A stretch of DNA of 64,000 nucleotides from positions 62,001 through 126,000 of the forward strand of contig NZ_FUZA01000010.1 of the NCBI RefSeq assembly GCF_900167945.1. Direction: 5' to 3'. Made by a program: the position numbers and the translations under genes. Source of the DNA: Dyadobacter psychrophilus. GTDB taxonomy: Bacteria > Bacteroidota > Bacteroidia > Cytophagales > Spirosomataceae. Under the pieces are notes generated by a model. It worked only from the letters and a program-made list of their open reading frames with translations, was not told where the DNA came from and searched no databases. Positions 9,559 to 17,696 of the stretch are shown here, one piece after another. Position 1 is the stretch's first letter. Every line of letters begins with the position of its first letter.

Positions 9559-10512
9559 ATGAAATCGGAGGCGCGTATCACACTGATCGTTTTAATTATT
9601 TTATTGGGCGCATTTATGCTCACATTGTCAGGATGTTCTTTCAAAAGAATAACGAAGTCGAAGAATATTGTATACCAAAAAGCGGATAAAACTTCCACCG
9701 AACAGCAACTGAATGTGTTCGCTCCAAAGAAGCATTCCGAACCTAAGAACGTCCTGATTTTTGTGCACGGTGGCAACTGGAATTCAGGTAAAAAGTCGCA
9801 ATACAACATTATCGGAGGACATTGGGCCAAGAAAGACGTTGTAACTGTGATTGTTGATTATCCCTTAAGCCCGGCTGCGGATTATGCCGCAATGGCCATC
9901 TCCGTCGCAAAATCGGTAAAATGGGTGAAGGAAAATATTAGTCAATATGGAGGCGACCCGGATAAAATCTTCTTATCAGGCCACTCCGCAGGCGGTCACC
10001 TTGCAGCGCTTTTAGCAACCGATGAGCATTATTTCAAAAACATTGGCCTGGAAAAGCCACTCGCCGGCCTCATCCTTATCGACGCGGCCGGGCTGGATAT
10101 GCATGGTTATTTGACCGAAGAAAAGTTTGAAAAAGGAAACACCTATCTCAACACATTTTCCAACGACCCGAAAACCTGGAAGGAAGCCACTCCGCTTTAT
10201 CATTTGCACCATAACATGCCCCCTATGCTCATTTATCGCGGCGGAAAAACCTATCCATCGATCCTGAAAAGCAACGAAAAATTCATCGCAGCCCTGCAAC
10301 CCTACGCCACAGAAACTCCTTACCACATCCAGAAAAGTAAAAAACACATTCCGATGATTACACAATTTTTTAATCCATGGAATGCGAGATATGGCGAGAT
10401 TTTGGAGTTTATGAATATGGCCGGGAATAGGAAGGATTTGCCGGAGGGTAAGCGGGACGCGGCCTTTCTTCCAATAAATTTGAAACCTGGCCCTCTTACA
10501 ACGAACCCCTGA
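9559..10512 (+). CDS. Lipoprotein alpha/beta hydrolase (esterase-like)
   Basis: The frame is open from 9397, but that start lies inside the divergent Fe-S gene. The ATG at 9559 gives a proper lipoprotein signal (hydrophobic helix, then LSGC with Cys26), so it is preferred. The 317-residue product shows the oxyanion motif HGGN (about 70-73) and the nucleophile elbow GHSAGG with Ser143, as in the carboxylesterase/BD-FAE/hormone-sensitive lipase group. A histidine in KKHIPM near the C-terminus could complete the triad. The protein is probably anchored to a membrane facing the periplasm or surface. Its substrate is unknown. A terminator-like hairpin lies 180 bp downstream. Confidence 0.82.
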   Translation: MKSEARITLIVLIILLGAFMLTLSGCSFKRITKSKNIVYQKADKTSTEQQLNVFAPKKHSEPKNVLIFVHGGNWNSGKKSQYNIIGGHWAKKDVVTVIVDYPLSPAADYAAMAISVAKSVKWVKENISQYGGDPDKIFLSGHSAGGHLAALLATDEHYFKNIGLEKPLAGLILIDAAGLDMHGYLTEEKFEKGNTYLNTFSNDPKTWKEATPLYHLHHNMPPMLIYRGGKTYPSILKSNEKFIAALQPYATETPYHIQKSKKHIPMITQFFNPWNARYGEILEFMNMAGNRKDLPEGKRDAAFLPINLKPGPLTTNP

Positions 10513-10617
10513 CCTAGCAGAGCTAAATCGGGGGTCAACTCGGAAACTAAATGTTCGGAGAAATCCACTCCGTCAAATTTCGCAATCAGCCTTGACTATT
10601 TATCCTACGGAAAAACA

Positions 10618-10643
10618 AACGGCAGGAATCAAAAATTTAACGG
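10618..10643 (+). repeat. Imperfect direct repeat, copy A
   Basis: This 26-bp segment matches 10872-10897 at 24 of 26 positions. Read in the frame of copy B it encodes NGRNQKFNG and then meets a stop, against NGRNEKFIG in copy B. It may be a truncated duplicate of the small frame at 10836. Confidence 0.55.
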
Positions 10644-10691
10644 CGAATAGGTATTAAGGGTCATTTTGAGATTGAAACCATTGTCAAATAC

Positions 10692-10716
10692 AAGCCTTAA
10701 AAAGGCTTTTTATTTA
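10692..10716 (+). terminator. Rho-independent terminator-like hairpin
   Basis: AAGCCTT (10692-10698), a 3-base loop and AAGGCTT (10702-10708) form a 7-bp stem followed by a T-rich tail. It could end the esterase transcript 180 bp after its stop codon. Confidence 0.55.
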
Positions 10717-10754
10717 TCTAAATTTTAGGGAGTTTTCCGTAAATCAGTGCTAAG

Positions 10755-10796
10755 AAAAAACCCGGAGCATTGCCACACAACAACGGCATCCGGGTT
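10755..10796 (-). terminator. Terminator-like hairpin, minus strand
   Basis: AACCCGGA (10759-10766) pairs with TCCGGGTT (10789-10796), with an inner TGCC/GGCA pairing. On the minus strand the stem is followed by a run of T, as expected of a terminator for the DUF4143 ATPase gene that ends 210 bp upstream. Confidence 0.5.
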
Positions 10797-10835
10797 CAGT
10801 TCAATCAAGTTTCACAATCAAACTTCATCAAAAAT

Positions 10836-10985
10836 ATGAACACACTACAAAATTCGACAAACAAAGAAATGAACGGCAGGAATGAAAAATTTATCGGTAA
10901 CGAACCTGCGTTAATGCAGCAATCTGAGATCGTAAAGGAGTTCTTTCAAACGGATAGCGGAAGCGAAATGCGAGGTCTCTCCTAA
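10836..10985 (+). CDS. Doubtful 49-aa open frame
   Basis: An ATG at 10836 opens a hydrophilic 49-residue frame (begins MNTLQNSTNKEMNGRNEKF) with no recognisable motif. An in-frame extension to 10770 exists but would run through the minus-strand hairpin. The only support is that copy B of the local direct repeat lies inside it and that the two repeat copies encode similar peptides in the same frame. It may equally be chance. No function. Confidence 0.2.
   Translation: MNTLQNSTNKEMNGRNEKFIGNEPALMQQSEIVKEFFQTDSGSEMRGLS
10872..10897 (+). repeat. Imperfect direct repeat, copy B
   Basis: Second copy of the 26-bp repeat, 24 of 26 bases identical to 10618-10643, lying within the small frame at 10836-10985. 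Confidence 0.55.
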
Positions 10986-11006
10986 AAGGGCGTAGCATTT
11001 TATCAA

Positions 11007-12167
11007 CTAAATATCCCTCTTGACCATTTCAAACCAATTGATAACATTTACTCCATTTGAACGCTCTTCTTCCTGATTGCCTGCATAGATAATGTATGCT
11101 TTTCGCTCGCCACTTAACTTATTCCAGTACAAGAGACTTTTGAAAAATTCGCCGTTTATGGTTTTTCCGGCTTTGATTTCAATGGGCAATAATGTGAGAC
11201 CGTTGTCAACCACAACGTCTACTTCATGCCCGGTTTTATCTCGCCAATAATATAGGTTAACAGGCTTTCCGGCATTCGTCCGCTTTTTTAAAAGTTCAGT
11301 CACTACCAAACATTCAAATAAACTTCCTCTTAAGGGATGCAATGCCAGCTGCTCCTCATCGGTGATTCCCAATAAAGAACAAACCAATCCCGTGTCGTAG
11401 AAATAAATTTTTGGCCTTTTTATCAGCGTTTTATTAAAGTTTTTGAAATGTGGACGCAGCAAGTAAATGATGAAACTGCTCTCCAAAATACCAATCCAGG
11501 ACTGAACGGTTTTAGTATCTACCCCTGTGTCAACAGCGAGTGAGGTGAGATTTAATTCCTGACCTGTTCTTCCGGCCAAAAGACGGATAAAGCGTTCGAA
11601 AACAATGAGATCGGTAATATTTTTAATTTGGCGCACATCGCGGTCAATGTAAGTACGCAAATAATTGGGAAACCAATCTTCGGGAGGAATGCCTGGATCG
11701 TAAATCGGAGGATAGTGCCCCTTTAACATTAAAAGGTTTTCATCCGGCGGAGTTTGATGATCAGGAAATATTTCAGCTGTACTAAACGGCAGCAAGTTGA
11801 TAATAGCAACGCGACCTGCCAGTGTTTGCGAAATGTTCTGCTGAAGCAGGAAATTATTTGACCCGGTCAAAACAAAGCGGCCAGTTTCAGACGAGTCGTC
11901 CAGGATTTCCTGTAAATAGGAAAATAACTCTGGTGTTCTCTGTACCTCATCGAAAATGGCTCCTTGTTCGTACCTCGCCAGAAAGCCACGTGGATCTTCA
12001 ATAGCAAATCTCCTAATGTCCGGATTTTCAAGAGACAGATATGGTTTGTCAGGGAATAAGCTCCTTACCAGCGTAGTTTTGCCAGATTGACGCGGCCCAG
12101 TGACAGCCACGGACTTAAATGAGCGGGCTAACTGGGTTATTTTTAAGGCAGCAAGACGTTCTATCAT
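11007..12167 (-). CDS. AAA ATPase with DUF4143 domain
   Basis: The 386-residue protein belongs to the large AAA_14/DUF4143 family. Walker A is GPRQSGKTT (24-32) and Walker B ends in FDEVQ (72-76). A winged-helix-like segment (about 185-235) links to the DUF4143 domain, which carries a PD-(D/E)XK-like signature, with D in HEVDVVV and E-x-K in IEIKAG. Family members are abundant in Bacteroidota; their cellular role is not established, and a nuclease or defence-related role has been speculated. The ATG lies 8 bp behind the edge of a 63-bp palindrome, an unusual arrangement that suggests strong local control of this gene. It is not needed for the adjacent repair cassette. Confidence 0.88.
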   Translation of the reverse strand: MIERLAALKITQLARSFKSVAVTGPRQSGKTTLVRSLFPDKPYLSLENPDIRRFAIEDPRGFLARYEQGAIFDEVQRTPELFSYLQEILDDSSETGRFVLTGSNNFLLQQNISQTLAGRVAIINLLPFSTAEIFPDHQTPPDENLLMLKGHYPPIYDPGIPPEDWFPNYLRTYIDRDVRQIKNITDLIVFERFIRLLAGRTGQELNLTSLAVDTGVDTKTVQSWIGILESSFIIYLLRPHFKNFNKTLIKRPKIYFYDTGLVCSLLGITDEEQLALHPLRGSLFECLVVTELLKKRTNAGKPVNLYYWRDKTGHEVDVVVDNGLTLLPIEIKAGKTINGEFFKSLLYWNKLSGERKAYIIYAGNQEEERSNGVNVINWFEMVKRDI

Positions 12168-12174
12168 AAATTGA

Positions 12175-12237
12175 AATTAGCCAAAAACTGGAAAAATACG
12201 GAATCCAATTCCATATTTTTCCAGTTTTTGGCTAATT
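12175..12237. repeat. 63-bp near-perfect palindrome in front of the DUF4143 ATPase gene
   Basis: The arms 12175-12198 and 12214-12237 are 24-bp perfect inverted repeats (outer part AATTAGCCAAAAACTGG). After one mismatch the pairing continues for five more base pairs to a 3-base centre. It fills the gap between the stop of pdeM (12255) and the start of the ATPase gene (12167). It has no T-tract, so it is not an ordinary terminator. It could be an operator, a cruciform site, a translation-blocking hairpin or the terminus of a mobile gene. Confidence 0.9.
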
Positions 12238-12254
12238 AACTTTCTTCCAACTCT

Positions 12255-12896
12255 TTAACAAACCGAAAAAACCTTAGTCTCAGTAGTAATATATATCTTC
12301 CGATCCTTGGCCAGGTCCATTTGAAAACCTCCTGTAAAAACACCGAAACTGGGAACAATAGCTTGGTGGTTATCGATTACGAAACATGGCAAACGTACGC
12401 TTTGGCGACCTTTTCCGTAGGTTGTGAATACGGGGTGGACGTGGCCGGCGAAGATGAATTTTTCTGAAATGGCATCGACTTTTGGGTGGTGGGTAAAGAG
12501 AAAATCCCCTTCTTCAAAATCATTCATATGCACTTCCAAATCTGCTTCCAAAAACAAACTGACCGGCAAAATATCGTGGTTTCCGATCACGATAAGCATT
12601 TCAATGTAGTGATGTGCCGTGCGCCAGGTTTTGAAAAGGTCCCATTCTGCATTGTATTGGGCGTGAAAAAGATCGCCCAAAAAGATAATACGGGTTGCGC
12701 CGGTAGTTTGGACGAGTTCGTTGAGTCTTTTAAAATTGTTGTCAATGGCATTGGGCGGGATTGCGATGCCTTCTTTCCTGAAATGCGTGATCTTCCCTAA
12801 ATGGAGGTCTCCGATTAATAAAGTCTGCGTTTCTTCCCAAAAAATGGCTCTTTGTGTGAGTAAAATAAAATGGTTGCCTCTGATTTCAATCTGCAT
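12255..12896 (-). CDS. pdeM: Ligase-associated DNA damage response endonuclease PdeM
   Basis: A 213-residue metallophosphoesterase with the full metal site: GDLH (29-32), GDLF (74-77), GNHD (105-108), then THHP and GHVHP. PdeM-type proteins belong to a conserved four-gene bacterial repair cassette with an Lhr-like helicase, an MBL-fold exonuclease and an ATP-dependent ligase. The gene overlaps the 3' end of the helicase gene by 11 bp, so translation is probably coupled. Inferred role: nucleolytic processing of damaged DNA ends or strands before sealing. Length and motifs agree with the family. The palindrome at 12175-12237 lies 18 bp after its stop. Confidence 0.92.
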   Translation of the reverse strand: MQIEIRGNHFILLTQRAIFWEETQTLLIGDLHLGKITHFRKEGIAIPPNAIDNNFKRLNELVQTTGATRIIFLGDLFHAQYNAEWDLFKTWRTAHHYIEMLIVIGNHDILPVSLFLEADLEVHMNDFEEGDFLFTHHPKVDAISEKFIFAGHVHPVFTTYGKGRQSVRLPCFVIDNHQAIVPSFGVFTGGFQMDLAKDRKIYITTETKVFSVC

Positions 12897-15348
12897 TACT
12901 ATACTGTTTGATCATTTTCTGGATCCGGTCATCCAGCTTTTCCGAAGTTAACTGCTCGCGCAACCGGTCCACCATGATAGGAAACGAAAAAGGCGTTGGT
13001 TTACGGGTTTGCTTGACGATAATTTTCTGATTTGCGATCCGATCCAGCGCCTGCCGCATCCGAACTTCCTCCAATTGATATGTCAAAACTTCCTGATAAG
13101 ACTGCTTGATAAGCAAATTATTATCTTCATACTTACTCATAACCGTGAAAAGCAGCGAACTCGAAGCTTGTAACTGCCGCGTTTTCATGTTTTTTCCTGG
13201 ATAGCCCTGAAACATTAATCCCGAAATTGCCGCAATTTCCCTGAATTTCCGCTTCGCCATCTCCGTAGCGTTCACGCTTTGGTATATATCGTCGACCAAA
13301 TGTTTGGTTGAAAAAAGATCGACTTCATTCATTATCTTCTCAAAATCAACATACTGGTCGCTCAACAACTCAAATCCATAGTCATTCATGGCAACCGAAA
13401 ACGTAATAGGCGTCAGCTTACTAATCCGGTAAGCGAGAATGATCGACATGCCTTCGTGCACCAACCGGCCTTCAAACGGAAAAATAAAAATATGGTAGCC
13501 TTCCCGCGTTTCGCATTGCTCAATGAGAAGCTGATCCGTTTTTGGGATCATCGAACGACTTGCCTGCAATTCCAGGAGCGGCCGCATTTTGGCTAGTTCG
13601 AGCTCCTTATGCGGATTTTCAATAGCATCAGCAAGCCGTTCCCGGATAAATGTGGATAATTGCGAGGATAGCGGCATTCTCCCGCCAGCCCAGCGCACGA
13701 GAAAACCCTTTTTACCTTCGGCTTTTTTGACACTGACGGTCATTTCGTGAATCCTGACAAATTCAACGGTCATGCCTGCAAATGTAAAAACGTCGCCCGG
13801 CTTCATCCAGGTAACGAATGATTCCTCAACCGTTCCGAGATACTTTCCAGACTGCAATTTGACCTTAATGCCTGTTTCTGAAACAATTGTGCCCATACTC
13901 AATCGATGGCGCAATGCAACGCGACGGCTTGTCACTTTGTAAATTCCATCGACCCGCTCCACCTTTTTGTATTCATCATAAACTTGCAGCGACGAACTTC
14001 CGGTGGTAATGTATCCCAAAAGCCACTCCCATTCCTGCCGGTTCAGATATTGATATCCGTAAGCATCGCAGACTTCCTCAAACAATTGAGCTTCGTCAAA
14101 ACCTTCGCCAACAGCCAAAGTCATCATCCATTGTGCGAGCACATCAAATGCGTGCGCAATGGGCGGTCGATCTTCCAGCATATTTTTGACAACACCTTCC
14201 CGCAGGGAAACGGCTTCAATGAGTTCCAGTGCATTGGTTGGACAAAAATATATTTTACTATCCACCCCGGGCCTATGCCCGCTCCTACCTGCACGCTGGA
14301 TAAATCGGGCGATGCTTTTCGGGCTGCCTACTTGTATAACTGTATCCACCGGTCTGAAATCGACTCCTAAATCAAGGCTTGCCGTGCAAATGACCAGTTT
14401 TAAGCGCTCGTCATGCAGCGCCTCCTCGACCCAATCGCGAATCTCGCGATCGAGCGAAGCATGGTGTAATGCCATAATGCCGGCAAATTCAGGGTATTTG
14501 TCAATGATCGTCCGATACCAGATTTCCGTTCCCGATCGGGTATTTGTAAAAAGTAATGTTGTTTTGCTCTGATTCACAACCTCCACAACCTGATCAACCA
14601 ATCGCGTCCCCATATAACCCGACCACGGCAGTGTCTCAACTCTCGGTGGGATAATGCTTTCTACCAGGATCTTTTTATCCGTATTTGCTTTGATAACCGC
14701 AGATTTGCTGACCGGAAACTTCATGCCCAGCAACACATGTTTTGCTTCTTCCAGATTCCCGATCGTCGCCGAAATGCCCCACGTTTGCAGGTCGGGTTTC
14801 AGGCTTCTTAACCGTGCAAGCGCCAGTTCCGTTTGCGTTCCGCGCTTGCTTCCCATCAGCTCATGCCATTCATCGACAACGACTGTATGGAGGTTTTTGA
14901 ATGTTTCCGAACTGTTTTTTTGGGCAAAAAGAATGTGGAGGCTTTCCGGCGTAATGATCAGCGCATCAGGCATTTGCTTCTTCTGATCGCTTCTGTCTTT
15001 TGTATTCGTGTCCCCTGTGCGAATGCCTACGCGCCAGGTAAGGTTCATTTCCAAAGCTGCCGTTTCCATGTTCCGGAACAAATCTTTGGAAAGAGCACGT
15101 AAGGGTGTGATCCAGAGCACTTGCAGGCCGCGTTTGGCTTTCAGCTCCTTGTTACTTCGCTCATTCATATGCCTGATCAGGATCGGAACCCAAAGTGAGT
15201 AAGTCTTTCCGCTGCCGGTAGGCGCATTCACCAACCCGCTTTTCCCATCCAGATAAGCCTCCGCCGCCTCTTTCTGAAAAGCCGCCCACTTCCATTTTTT
15301 GGATTTAAACCAATTTTCAGCGATGCTATGTCCGGGGGATTTGGTCAA
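12886..15348 (-). CDS. Ligase-associated DNA damage response DEXH-box helicase (Lhr-like)
   Basis: An 820-residue superfamily 2 helicase of the Lhr group. Motif I is PTGSGKT (43-49), motif II is DEWH (159-162), motif III is SAT, and motif VI is QRAGRSGHRPG. The C-terminal half matches the Lhr winged-helix and core region in the shorter Lhr form. The frame opens with TTG at 15348. There is no in-frame ATG nearby, and an in-frame stop lies about 36 bp upstream, so TTG is the likely start. It overlaps pdeM downstream. Upstream, the vapBC pair separates it from the ligase and exonuclease genes that normally adjoin it. Role: ATP-driven 3'-5' unwinding of DNA or DNA-RNA hybrids in repair. Confidence 0.92.
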   Translation of the reverse strand: MTKSPGHSIAENWFKSKKWKWAAFQKEAAEAYLDGKSGLVNAPTGSGKTYSLWVPILIRHMNERSNKELKAKRGLQVLWITPLRALSKDLFRNMETAALEMNLTWRVGIRTGDTNTKDRSDQKKQMPDALIITPESLHILFAQKNSSETFKNLHTVVVDEWHELMGSKRGTQTELALARLRSLKPDLQTWGISATIGNLEEAKHVLLGMKFPVSKSAVIKANTDKKILVESIIPPRVETLPWSGYMGTRLVDQVVEVVNQSKTTLLFTNTRSGTEIWYRTIIDKYPEFAGIMALHHASLDREIRDWVEEALHDERLKLVICTASLDLGVDFRPVDTVIQVGSPKSIARFIQRAGRSGHRPGVDSKIYFCPTNALELIEAVSLREGVVKNMLEDRPPIAHAFDVLAQWMMTLAVGEGFDEAQLFEEVCDAYGYQYLNRQEWEWLLGYITTGSSSLQVYDEYKKVERVDGIYKVTSRRVALRHRLSMGTIVSETGIKVKLQSGKYLGTVEESFVTWMKPGDVFTFAGMTVEFVRIHEMTVSVKKAEGKKGFLVRWAGGRMPLSSQLSTFIRERLADAIENPHKELELAKMRPLLELQASRSMIPKTDQLLIEQCETREGYHIFIFPFEGRLVHEGMSIILAYRISKLTPITFSVAMNDYGFELLSDQYVDFEKIMNEVDLFSTKHLVDDIYQSVNATEMAKRKFREIAAISGLMFQGYPGKNMKTRQLQASSSLLFTVMSKYEDNNLLIKQSYQEVLTYQLEEVRMRQALDRIANQKIIVKQTRKPTPFSFPIMVDRLREQLTSEKLDDRIQKMIKQYSNAD

Positions 15349-15450
15349 GTTGGTTTTTGAGATAAATGTTATTTCAATAGTAAAAACTTATTCCATAGCG
15401 CGTCGTTTTGCTGGTAAAAGCTAAATTATATTTAAATATTATATTCTTGG

Positions 15451-15458
15451 TATATTTG
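15451..15458 (+). promoter_or_regulatory. Possible -7 element for the toxin-antitoxin pair
   Basis: TATATTTG fits TAnnTTTG and lies 22 bp before the antitoxin start. It sits in an AT-rich imperfect palindrome (AAATAT ... ATATTT, about 15434-15457) that could be the autoregulatory operator usual for such modules. No good -33 TTG is seen. Confidence 0.35.
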
Positions 15459-15480
15459 TTACAACTCATACTATCACGAC

Positions 15481-15696
15481 ATGCTAACTACAATAGAAGG
15501 AATATACGAAAATGGAAAGGTGATCTTGAAGGAAATTCCTCCCTTAAAAACAAGATCAAAAGTGCTGATCACATTTATGGATGATCCTGATCAATCAGGG
15601 ATATTGAAAAAACGACCTCTTGGCACAATGAAAGGGACTATCAGGATGTCGGACGACTTCAATGATCCAATCGATGATTTGAAGGACTACATGTGA
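15481..15696 (+). CDS. Antitoxin, AF2212/DUF2281-like
   Basis: A 71-residue protein whose start, TTIEGIYENGKVIL, is typical of AbrB-like AF2212/PG0164 antitoxins. Its C-terminus (GTMKGTIRMSDDFNDPIDDLKDYM, residues 48-71) has the pattern of DUF2281, the toxin-binding tail of such antitoxins. The stop codon TGA overlaps the ATG of the PIN-domain toxin gene, a standard toxin-antitoxin arrangement. It would bind the operator and neutralise the toxin. The pair runs opposite to the repair genes on either side. Confidence 0.85.
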   Translation: MLTTIEGIYENGKVILKEIPPLKTRSKVLITFMDDPDQSGILKKRPLGTMKGTIRMSDDFNDPIDDLKDYM

Positions 15697-16091
15697 TGGC
15701 TTATTTATTAGACACACATGTAGTCCTTTGGGCATTGGACGAAGAGAACCGCCTTTCCGAAAAATCCAAATCCATAATTTCTGACCCAAACTCTCCCTGC
15801 TCTGTTAGTATAATATCCTTTTTCGAAATTGCAATCAAGAAGAAAATCGGAAAGCTGGAACTCTCGAAATCGATATCCGAATACATTCAGGAACTAGAAA
15901 GAATCGGAATTACAATTTTGCCGATCTCAGACACTGCACTCAATTGCTACGAAATTATTCCTTATATTTCTGGCCATGGTGATCCGTTTGATCGGCTCAT
16001 TTTAGCGACAGCAATGTCTGAGAGTTTGGTGGTTATTTCAGCAGATGAAAAATTTGAGAAGTACAAAGACATTGTTAAAATTCTCTGGTAA
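15696..16091 (+). CDS. vapC: VapC-type PIN-domain toxin
   Basis: The ATG at 15696 overlaps the antitoxin stop (TGATG); a GTG one codon earlier is less likely. The 131-residue product is a PIN ribonuclease with its acidic site complete: D6 in LLDTHVVLWAL, E44 in FFEIAIK, D96 and D100 in GHGDPFDR, and D117 near VISADEKF. VapC toxins cleave tRNA or rRNA when freed from their antitoxin. The LLDTHVVLWAL start marks the subfamily paired with DUF2281-type antitoxins. The gene ends 2 bp before the convergent ligase gene, so the module is wedged tightly between two repair genes. Confidence 0.9.
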   Translation: MAYLLDTHVVLWALDEENRLSEKSKSIISDPNSPCSVSIISFFEIAIKKKIGKLELSKSISEYIQELERIGITILPISDTALNCYEIIPYISGHGDPFDRLILATAMSESLVVISADEKFEKYKDIVKILW

Positions 16092-16093
16092 CC

Positions 16094-17692
16094 TCACCTA
16101 TACATCTCCAAAATCCCCTTCAAAGCCTCCAACGTGTCAGCTTCCTCAGCCTTTTTATCCTTTCGCCAACGCAGAATCCTTGGAAACCTTACTGCAATGC
16201 CGGATTTGTGCCTGGATGATTCGTTGATGCCTTCGAAGCCGATTTCAAAAACCAGTTCTGGCTTTACGGTTCTCACAGGGCCGAATTTTTCAAGGACATT
16301 TCTTTTAATGAAATAATCGACCTGGCCAATTTCGACGTCCGTTAACCCGGAGTAGGCTTTTGCGAACGGGACCAGTTTTCCATCTTCACCCCAAACAGCA
16401 AAAGTGTAATCAGTGAAAAGTTCAGCCCGCCTTCCTGAGCCTTTCTGAGCGTATATGAGCACGGCGTCAACACTTAGCGGATCGATTTTCCATTTCCACC
16501 AGTCGCCTTTTTTACGGCCGACCTGATAAGTGCTTTCTTTCCTTTTGATCATGAACCCTTCCGCGATATTTTGCCGGGATAGGGTGTGTAATTCACGCAA
16601 AACCGCCCATTCTTTAAAATCAATAAGCGGTGAAAGATTAAATACAAGCTGACTTGGAGCTTTTTGATGAACCAATTCCAGCTCAACCCGGCGCTGTTGC
16701 TGGGTCAGGCCCCGGATATCGACGCCATTCGCTTCCAGGATGTCATAAGCAAGAAATGCAACGGGCGCCTCTTCGAGCACTTTTTTTGATAGATTTTTTC
16801 TTCCAATGCGGGTTTGCAACACATTAAATGGCATGGGCTTATCATCCATATAACTTACAATTTCCCCATCAAGCACTGTTCCGTTTGGCAGGATCTCGCT
16901 TAGGAAATGTAGTTCGGGAAACTTTTCGGTCGATAATTCTTCGCCGCGTGTCCAGATAAAAAGCTCATTGTTGCGATATATAATTTGTGACCGGATTCCG
17001 TCCCATTTCCATTCTGCAAACCAGTCTTCTGGATTTCCCAGGCCCGAAACATCACCTTCAATCGGATAGGCAAGGAAAAATGGATAAGGCCTTGATGCAT
17101 TGTCATTTTCACCTTTATCCAGGATCAATTGCTCAAAAGTGGTCCCGGCGGGCTCCCACTGGCCCATTACACGGTGTGCGATCACATTAGAATCGGTTTC
17201 GGTGGCTTCCGCTAATGCACGCACAACCAGCGTCTGCGAAACGCCAATCCTGAAACTGCCCATCAATAATTTATTAAACACAAATGTCTCGTGTTGAGAC
17301 AGTTGCATCCAGGCTTGTAAAATATGGTCATGTTTTTCTTCATCCGTCATGCCGGGAAGCATTCCCAGATAACGGAACCATTCCGTGAGCGATCTGTCGG
17401 AACCATCGACTTTGTTATTGGGTAAAAGCAGGGAAATGGTTTCTCCCAAGTCGCCCACACTATGGTAACTTTCCTGAAAAAGCCACATCGGAATGCCCGC
17501 CTCTTCGGCAGCCCATTCCTTCACCATGGTTCGGTTAACCTTAAACGAAGGTCGTCGGCCCGTAAAAAGCGTTAGCGCCCATAGCTTGTCCTCGTCCGAA
17601 GCGGTCAGAAAATATTGCTTCATCAACTCCACCTTTGCATTGGTTTTGTTGGTGCGGTCCAGATTCATGAAGAGTTCTGCGAATTGTTTCAT
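16094..17692 (-). CDS. ATP-dependent DNA ligase (ligase-associated cassette)
   Basis: A 532-residue ATP-dependent ligase. It has an N-terminal DNA-binding domain (1-195), an adenylation domain with nucleophile K229 in KWDGIR, downstream motifs DGEI, FLAYD, EGFMIKR and WWKWK, and an OB-fold domain (about 410-525). It seals nicks in the repair cassette shared with the Lhr-like helicase, PdeM and the exonuclease. There is no polymerase or phosphoesterase domain, so it is not a LigD of the NHEJ type. The exonuclease gene ends 4 bp before its start; the two are cotranscribed. Confidence 0.94.
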   Translation of the reverse strand: MKQFAELFMNLDRTNKTNAKVELMKQYFLTASDEDKLWALTLFTGRRPSFKVNRTMVKEWAAEEAGIPMWLFQESYHSVGDLGETISLLLPNNKVDGSDRSLTEWFRYLGMLPGMTDEEKHDHILQAWMQLSQHETFVFNKLLMGSFRIGVSQTLVVRALAEATETDSNVIAHRVMGQWEPAGTTFEQLILDKGENDNASRPYPFFLAYPIEGDVSGLGNPEDWFAEWKWDGIRSQIIYRNNELFIWTRGEELSTEKFPELHFLSEILPNGTVLDGEIVSYMDDKPMPFNVLQTRIGRKNLSKKVLEEAPVAFLAYDILEANGVDIRGLTQQQRRVELELVHQKAPSQLVFNLSPLIDFKEWAVLRELHTLSRQNIAEGFMIKRKESTYQVGRKKGDWWKWKIDPLSVDAVLIYAQKGSGRRAELFTDYTFAVWGEDGKLVPFAKAYSGLTDVEIGQVDYFIKRNVLEKFGPVRTVKPELVFEIGFEGINESSRHKSGIAVRFPRILRWRKDKKAEEADTLEALKGILEMYR

Positions 17693-17696
17693 ACCC

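Larger units (their letters stand above)
10513..11006. other. 494-bp stretch without a confident gene
   Basis: Between the esterase and the DUF4143 ATPase gene lie two terminator-like hairpins in opposite orientation (10692-10716 and 10755-10796), two copies of a 26-bp imperfect direct repeat (10618-10643 and 10872-10897) and one doubtful 49-codon frame. Nothing else is recognisable. Confidence 0.6.

Noticed and set aside
12175..12237. Palindrome read as an ordinary Rho-independent terminator of pdeM
   Set aside because: There is no T-tract after the stem on the minus strand, and the stem is AT-rich and far longer than the terminators seen elsewhere in the window.
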